From contig CM075187.1 in the NCBI GenBank assembly GCA_037577475.1, positions 20,924,810-20,988,809 of the forward strand: 64,000 nucleotides of DNA. The letters are read 5' to 3'. The translations under genes were made by a program, and so were the position numbers. Each line of letters starts with the position of its first letter. Position 1 is the stretch's first letter. A model generated the notes under the pieces. It had not been told where the DNA came from, did not search any database, and saw only the letters and a list, made by a program, of their open reading frames with translations. This document shows positions 53,001-61,414 of the stretch, one piece after another. Source of the DNA: Chaunax sp. Z400 (taxonomy: Eukaryota > Chordata > Actinopteri > Lophiiformes > Chaunacidae).

Positions 53001-56000
53001 TACCTCAAGCATTTGTTGATACTTAATTCTATTGGTCTCCTTTAATTCCCTACATCTTGATTCAATTTTAATACGGGATTAAAAATGTGCTTGTGATATG
53101 GCTAGATTGATGAAAATGACTCCTCATATTACTGTCTCCTCTTCTAGAAAATCTAGTGATGACAGTCGGTCAAAACAGTCACTCAAAAATTAGTTCAATG
53201 TGACAAACCAACAAAACATGACTTCAGTGACCCCTGTGAAGTATATTTTTCCTCTGACCACCACAGACAAATGTCTGTCTCATATGTTTATTTGAGGTGC
53301 TTTTATACAATCACTTTCAGGCAGAGACAATTTTTAAGACAAAAAGTAAGTATTTGAATTCTCACTGCATTCCTCTGTGACTGTGATGTGATTTTATGCA
53401 GATTACGAAGTCATTGAGATGCAAGTTTGTTTGGTTTTATTTAAATGAAAACATCCAACTGTGATTTCAAAATGTCTGTCAAAATGATATCCGGCAGCTC
53501 TTAAACCTTGTATTCGATTAGCTTTGCCTTTACGAAAAATTTCAGCAGTTTGTGATGTAAAAATACAGGAATTATTGTTGTGATTATCAAGATTCATGGT
53601 CGCATATTTCCACTGCTGACTCCTCAGACTGTTGTCCACACTGAGCTGACAAATGTAAACACAGTGAATAATAATATATATTATTATTAATAATAATAAT
53701 AAACACTTGAATAAAAGGGAAAATAGTGAAGTCTCCTCTACAAAACTGTTCATCATGGTGGTTAATGTGCCATCTGTAGACTGACAGAAAAATATGTGTT
53801 TCGAGTATGCAGCGGTTTAGTTTCCCTGATTTTCATTTGTGTCCAACCATACAGTACTCTACTCTAAAAAAAAACAACTATTAAAGTGGCAGCCAGCCAC
53901 TATGAACATGAACAACCTAGTTAAGTTTCCTGCCTGACATCTAACCCCTCCAGCACTTTGTGCTGACTCCAGCCTTTTCCATCTCGGCATCTCTCCTGAG
54001 GGGGAATTTGCCACTCTCTAATTTGCATCGCAGCAACGTGCCTATTTTGTCTAATTGCCTGACTGCAGGCCTCAGCAGATCTGCCGTTCAATGTTTTTTT
54101 TGCACACAGTTAGGCCTCCGTGCTGTTGGTGAAACGGTAACCGACTGACTCGTGTTAAGTTAAAGTGTTAGTACTTGCTTACATTTATTCAGTGATATTG
54201 TGTCGGTCCTCATTGTGAGAATGTTCCCTCCTAAAGACACAGTCAGATAGTGCCTCCTAATAATGGACAAGGCTCTGAGAGTAAATGCACCTATCTTTTA
54301 CAATCCAAATTTCCCTACATGTGGTTATTGGCAGGTGTAAATATCCTACCTCGGATTGAAATGAGGGTAAAAAAAGTTCCTCTTGTCTTAATCAGCATAT
54401 TCTCATAACCTTTTTAACAGTGATTATCAAGGTTCCCTGTGGCAAAACAAAATGCAAAACACAGTAATTGGTATTGCTGTCTCTTTACATGATAAAAATA
54501 AAAACAGAGCTCAAAAAATGTGTCCAAAGTTGTTGTTTTTTTTTGCATTTTAACCCTTTCCATCAGTTGTTTTCTGTTGTGATGTTGTAATGGTGGATGT
54601 GTCAAAGTTGCCTGAACTTAACTATATGTGACTTTCTCTTCCCCCATGCTCCCAGACATGGCTACTACAGTTCGTCGGGCTCTTCTGCCCCAATCAAAGC
54701 CCTGGCAGATCTGAAACTCCACTTAGCGAACCCCTCCCACCCCGCCTCCACCTCGTCCTCGTCCGACATGGTCGTCATCCATCCGGGGGCTGTCCTGGCC
54801 ATTCTGGACCTTCTGCCCTCCGTCTCATCCGACAGTCAGCCGGAGGTGAGGAAACACAAGAAGGAAATGTGCTAACATGCTTTTCCTGTTAAAGTAGGTG
54901 AAGGGGTTACAAGCAGGGCAGGAAGGTTCCTCGGTTTTGTCAGTTCTTTACATGTCAGAGTGAACCAGACGTTGCACTGGGCATGCATGTATCTGAAAAC
55001 AGAAATAGTAATGTCGTACATTAGAGGGAGTGCTATCGTTTTTACAAATCAAGTAAATTAAAGGCATAAAAAAAATCAGGGTAATCTCCTCCTGTGTCCC
55101 CTCTAGCATGCCCTCGACCTGCAGCTGGCAGTGGCCAACATCCTCCAGCTCCTGGTGAACAGTGAGAGGAACCAGCAGGTGCTGTGTGAAGCTTGTCTCC
55201 ACCAGCGGCTGCTGCAGCGCTGCAGTCAGGCCCTGGGCGATGAAGACCATCCGCTGCACCCCCCACTACAGAGGATGTTTGAGAGGCTGGCTTCTCAGGC
55301 ACTGCAGCCAATGGCACTGAGGTACTGGACTCTACTAATAGTTATACTCGTTTTATGATTGATCAAATTAACATTGTTTTTTTTTTTAAAAAGCACCTTC
55401 CCAACTACAGTGGGAATTCATTAATACTGAGCCAAACCTAAACTTCACCCCAAGTTGTCTTTACCCCAACCTTTGGTGAGACTACAGTTCCCACTTTTTG
55501 TTACCTATATCAAGACTTTGTCATATGTACAGTGGCCAGTTTAGGACATCTCAGCTTGTCAAATAATGACCAATTGTAGTGAAATGGAATTGGGAGGATT
55601 CAAAACTCTTTAGTTGTGGATACACAGAATATGTTTTCGTGAGAATTTATGTAAAGATAATGTCATTGATTTTACAGTAAATCTATGTAACTTAAGCTGA
55701 CATTTGCCTTGCAAACTTTTAACATGCTAATGTTTCATATGTAATGTGAAACGTTAGCCCAGAAGTATGCTATTTTACTCATTTAAAAAAAAATATTATT
55801 ATGGTTTTATGGGTATTTGGCCTTTATTTTTTAGCAGACCGCACAGAGATGACAGGAAATAATGGCAGAGAGAGATGGGAAAAGGTCCCTGGGCAGATGT
55901 GAGCTGTGTAATTGCCCCACTGATATATCTTACTGCAGCTTGTTAGCATTTTAACATGCTAACTTCTCATTTTACCACTTCAACTCAACATAGAGGCAAT

Positions 56001-59000
56001 GTTTTTTCCCCCAGTGGCTGAAAATTGCGTTTGGGGAAGTGTAATCTGCTTTGACAGGTTTCAATATGCGAAGCAGGGTTATGTGTGCAGACAAAACAGA
56101 TTTTCCGCTCGGCTAGTTAAGTGAAATGGGAGTTTGAGATTGAGGAATGGGGACGAAAGTTACTTGACATGCACATGGCATGCTTCTTTTTATATGTAAA
56201 TGTGGCCTCTCCCTGTCTGATATCCTCTCCACTTGTAATTGTGCTGGAGGTAAACTGAACTGTAGCCGTCAATCTGTTTCACCCCCCCTCTCTCCCGTCT
56301 CCCCTCTCTGTCTGTTTTCCTCGCTCCTTTGCTGTCGTTCTTTATTCTGCTCCTCTTGTGTGTGTTTTTTTTCCCATTTGGTCTCGGTTATGCTAACATC
56401 AGCCCCGGCTAAGCACCAGAGTCTTTCAGTCTCCTTATTGTTGTTCTGAAGCTGCTTGGTTCCAGCCGCCAGTGTCTCTCACTCAGCGCTCTGACAGCTG
56501 ATAGAAACCATCACTGAGGCTGTGCATTAATTGAGATGCATGACATTGAGACATTGTCTGTCTGCATGCTGTTTGTAGATTCAATGTGGTGTAGCCTAGA
56601 TTTGATTAATTTCTTGGCTCCAAAAGTTCATAATTTTGAAGCTGCTGGAAATATTTCAATACAGATGGAGTTTGAGTTGCAGATTTTGCGTTTACTGGAA
56701 CAGTAGCAACAACTTTATTTCAGTAAAACTAGGGCTGATCCAAAAATAAGGATATTTTACTTAGATATGGTGGATTATATTAAAGCACAACCTGGTTTCA
56801 GTCACAAAGTTTGACAGTAATCATCATAAGAAGAACAGTAATATTGTATTGTCATTTCATTCATCCTGTGTGTTCGTTTTCTTTGTTGGTATATTTCTAT
56901 TCTTGACATCCTCCCCATCTTCCCCTCCAGGGAGTTCTTACGTCTTGGAAACCCTCTGAACTGTGGTGCCTGGGACAAGAAGCTACTTAAGCAGTACCGG
57001 GTTCACAAGCCAAGCTCTCTTAGCTACGACACCGAGATGAGAAGTAAGATGATAACAACTCTGATCCTAACTTTGACACATGACAGTCACTCTGCCAGGG
57101 GTCTCAGAGGAAATACTTTTCCTGTCGTTGTATATCAGGTCTGTTTGTTGGCCAAGATTCCAGCAAAGCCCCTGGCTGTATCCGTGCACAGTTGGGCCTT
57201 GAATGGCACTAAGGGGCTATTTTCTGCCTTTACACCAGGGGGACACTTATAGACCATATAGATTTTTTTAGACCTAGATTTTTGTTGGTGTGTTAGTTAA
57301 ATTTATATAATCGATATTGTCCCTTTTTATAGTTTATATAAGACTATAATCACAACTTGTATTCATTATCGAATAATGAATTAAAATGAAATTAATTTTC
57401 AGCTGTTGCCAGGCAAATATAATAATATTGGCTTTGCATGATCAAAAACATAATGTAGCAATATAGCTTCATCTCTCAAACATATTTTTAAAAATAATAA
57501 TTTTAGTCCACAGAAGTCCCTCAGCAGGGTTATGAAATGGTAATGTCATTTGAGAGCCATACCCATGTGCCACAGTGATGCCAGCCTCCTTCTGGGGAAC
57601 AAAAATTGTTCTGTATTAAAAGCTTGAAAAATATTCCATCAGTCTTGCAGCAATTCTGCTCCTTTTTTTTTTTTTTTTGCTCACTCTCACTGCAAGCTCA
57701 TTGGGACGAATCCTCCAGTAAATAGGCTGTGATTGAAGAGAATGAGCTTCTCGTTGCCATTTAATTGCTGGTGAAAATGACTAGCACTGACATGGTGGTG
57801 GAAAATGGGGCCATTCTAAAGATTTTCAGAAAGGTTCATACGATTGTAAAGTCAGTGAAGCAGCCTGGAAATAGTATGTACAACCCAAATATCCTTTTAA
57901 AAAGTAAAGGTTCATATGAAGTAGGGTTTCTTAACGGTTGCACTCCAAGTAGAATAGAGTTCTATTCATTTTGAAGCATAGCAGCAAGTTGTAGGAAACC
58001 CAAAGTAGTCCTCTTGGCCTGTGATTAATATCCAGTTGATGTGTAAACTCCCCGTGAAACAAAGATTGGCTTGCCACTGTGAATCTGGTGCAACTGGTTT
58101 GTTTTCTGTTAACAGCAGTTAATGTTAATAATTGTGTGGGTTCCCTCAGCATGTCTTGATTGCTTATTGTGTCTCCTCCTATCTGAGAATGGATATTAAG
58201 TCCCCACTAATTACTGCTCTCGACAATTAGCCACTGCTTGAATGTGCAGTGGCATTTCTTTCCGTCTGTGAGAGGATAATGGAGCATGGATTATTAGCTG
58301 CCATTGCATTGTTGCAATGCCTGCGTTGATGACCTTTTTCTTTTACAGACGTGTTGACTGTTAAACTGTAAATAAAGAAGCGGTCCGTGTTCTTAGTGGA
58401 AAATAAAATATTGTTCCATAGGAGTTTTTACTCCTTCTGGGGCAATGAACATCCAGGTTTGATTAAATCCTGCCTGACTGTACTCAGTATTAAAAGAATA
58501 TGTTTTCATTTATATACCTACTGTTCATATTCATACGATGTACCTAAAACAAATAATTGCTGATCATTTTAGTGTGTGAGCACAAGGAGGTGTATCACAA
58601 ACAGGAAAACGTGGACAGAATGCAAAGAACCTAATCAACAATTGGGGTTATTCAGATGTTGGTTGACGGCAGCATGAAGAATCTCTGCCGATAAACATGC
58701 TAGTGTTCTGAGTTAGATAACTTAACTGTAACATGTTGGACAGTCATCTCAGCGCTGAATGTAACCTGTCCGTTCTGACTTCACAGACAGTATGACCATG
58801 TCCATGGAGGGCTTTGGACCTGACAGCGTCTTCACCACACCCGCGGAGGACAACGGCCAGTATCGCATCAGCCGCAGCCTCGTGCGCTCTGCCGAGGACA
58901 GCACCGTGCCTCTCACCCGAGTCAAGTGCCTGGTGTCCATGACGACGCCCCATGACATACGCCTGCACGGGTCGGCCGTCACACCTGCGTTTGTGGAGTT

Positions 59001-61381
59001 TGATACGTCGCTGGAGGGCTTTGGGTTAGTCAGCATGAACATTAAAAACTAAAAAAAAAATGATTGTAGGAATAATGTGAAGTAATACATTCTTTTTTTG
59101 TACTTTTTAATCCTGATTTTACCCAGGAAGGACACGGGTCACATTTTCTTTACACTTCTCACCTAATGTACACATGTCCTGATCACAGAGCCATCAGTCA
59201 CCCCTCCACATAGTACTGTAGAGAAAGCACATCATAGCAGTTCCTTATGAAGCATCACACTGTATAGATCTAATCTTTAAAGCTGCAATTATTGATGCAT
59301 TCATTCATTCATTCATTTATTTTTAGCTCACACGATCTTATGGCTCATAAATTGGCCAACATTTTTCTTATTTGCACATCCTGCAGAAGAAAATTCTTCT
59401 TCATTTCCAGTTGTGCTACTGTCCATTTGATTAATATCAGTACAATATTCAGCTTCCTCTACTTTGTCTGGCTGGTTCTCGTCCAACTCCAGAGAGAAAT
59501 TTCACGCTCTCTAGCTGCTAAATGTTCCGCTTTGTTCACCAGCTTCTCTGTAACTTAGCCATTTGGCGCGGGCCAGGTAACCCGGGTTTATCCGAGCTTG
59601 TTAGCTGAAAACGGCTGCCTGCTGCAGCTACTGCTGGAAACCGGGTTAATGAGAGTGCTGAGACTGAACCAGACAAATGGGCATTAAAAATTAAACAATG
59701 AGATAAAAGCCTAAATCCTCCGTAAACACGAGGAAGACTGCAGCACCGGGTGATGATTATCTGAGTTTGTCACTTCAAGCAACACCTTTCATCTTTCATT
59801 ACATTTAGTTTTTTTGGTCCATTGTTAAAATAGAAAATACTTCTGTCTCCCTCAGAGCTCCAGGTATGGATCCATCTTCATGACATTCTTTTCCAAATGC
59901 TTTTGCAGCAACAGATGATGCCTGTCTCATGGAAACCAATATCTGTAACTCTCTCTCTTTGTGGATCAATTCTCCTCACCAGTGCCACACACCTCAGGGT
60001 GCCACACATTGTTTTTCCCCATAATTAAACAGGTTGTGAGTTTTTTTTAACCTTTCAGCAGCCCCTGGTACTGTCTCAGCAGGAGACCATTATTCGCCTC
60101 CTGTTGAAGAGCCGCGCATACAAATAGGCTTATTTTCCGCTTTTTATACGTCACATAACACCCTTTGCTGTGCTTTGTGGGTGGTGCTGTGCGCTATGTT
60201 AGCAGCGCAGTGAATGTTGGGGTCAGTGGAAATGGCAGCATTTGGCATGTGACCTTGCCAATTCACCCACACATTTTTAGCAACACATACAGTACATGAC
60301 ACATGCACACACGTTACACCGACACACAGTAAACAACTGCTAAGATAAGCTTGAGGCAATTACATGGAATTTTCTTCATTAATATTCATGAGAATACAGG
60401 TTTAAGAGAAAGGGACATGTCTTGCAAAAGGTCATTGGAGAGATTTTACTCAGTGTAGCAGTAAAATGCCAAAGGTCATTTCCTGTGATTACCTGACTAG
60501 CAGTGAATGACTAGAATGACTTAGCATCAGTTTGAGTGGCATTATGTTTATATGTTAAGCTAGACTAGACTAAAGCAGCAAAGTGAGGATTTATAAATGC
60601 ATAAAAAAACAAAAGAAATGTTCATTTGTCCAAATATTTCCGTCAAAATTAAATCAGTTCCTTCCTGCTGACAAACAAACCAACCAACCAACAGACATGA
60701 GTGAAAACTTAACCTTCTTGGCCGAGGTCAAAATTGCTGTGAAGAACACTGCGTGTGACGGCTAATGCATCACGACGTGCCAAATCAATACAGTTATCTA
60801 ACAAATTCATCTAAACTCAATTCACTCGCCTTTTCTCAAGCTGTATTATTTGGTCAAAATTCTATTTCTTTGTTCAGGAGCGAGCTTTCACCGTCAGAAC
60901 AAAGAATCTGTAATCCCCGTTAAAACAACCATTCATTTTGAGGTGTATAAGCATAGTCTGAAATTTAGGGTTCTTCTTAGGTGCTGCTGTCCAAGTGTTC
61001 ATGATTGATGTTATGATGTCATCATCTCCTGGAACTTAAAATAGAACAATACACAGAATAGAACTCCTGCGAAGTCGATTGATTTAATCAGTTCTGCTAA
61101 AAGAAATGATAAAAACTTTTTTGAATCTTCAAGATCATTTGCCTTCGACTTCTTACTTTTAAAAACCAACACTCACACACCTAGTGATTATATTTCCCCT
61201 GCATAATTTCTTTGCCTTCCTGTTTCTGTCACCCGTATGAACCCATTTGACTCGTTGCAGCCACCGCCTCAGAAATTGAACATGGAGCTTCTCTCTGAAA
61301 ACAAAGCATAGCAGCAGCACATAGGCAACGAGGCACTGGCCCACTTTCTGTTCAGCAGCAAGAACAGAGAAACACACACAC

Positions 61382-61414
<33 letters not shown>

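Noticed and set aside
57044..57252. In-frame readthrough of exon 16 giving KMITT after the donor, reminiscent of the family residues that follow
   Set aside because: The matching family residues are supplied properly by exon 17 after splicing. The readthrough soon loses similarity, so the resemblance is chance.
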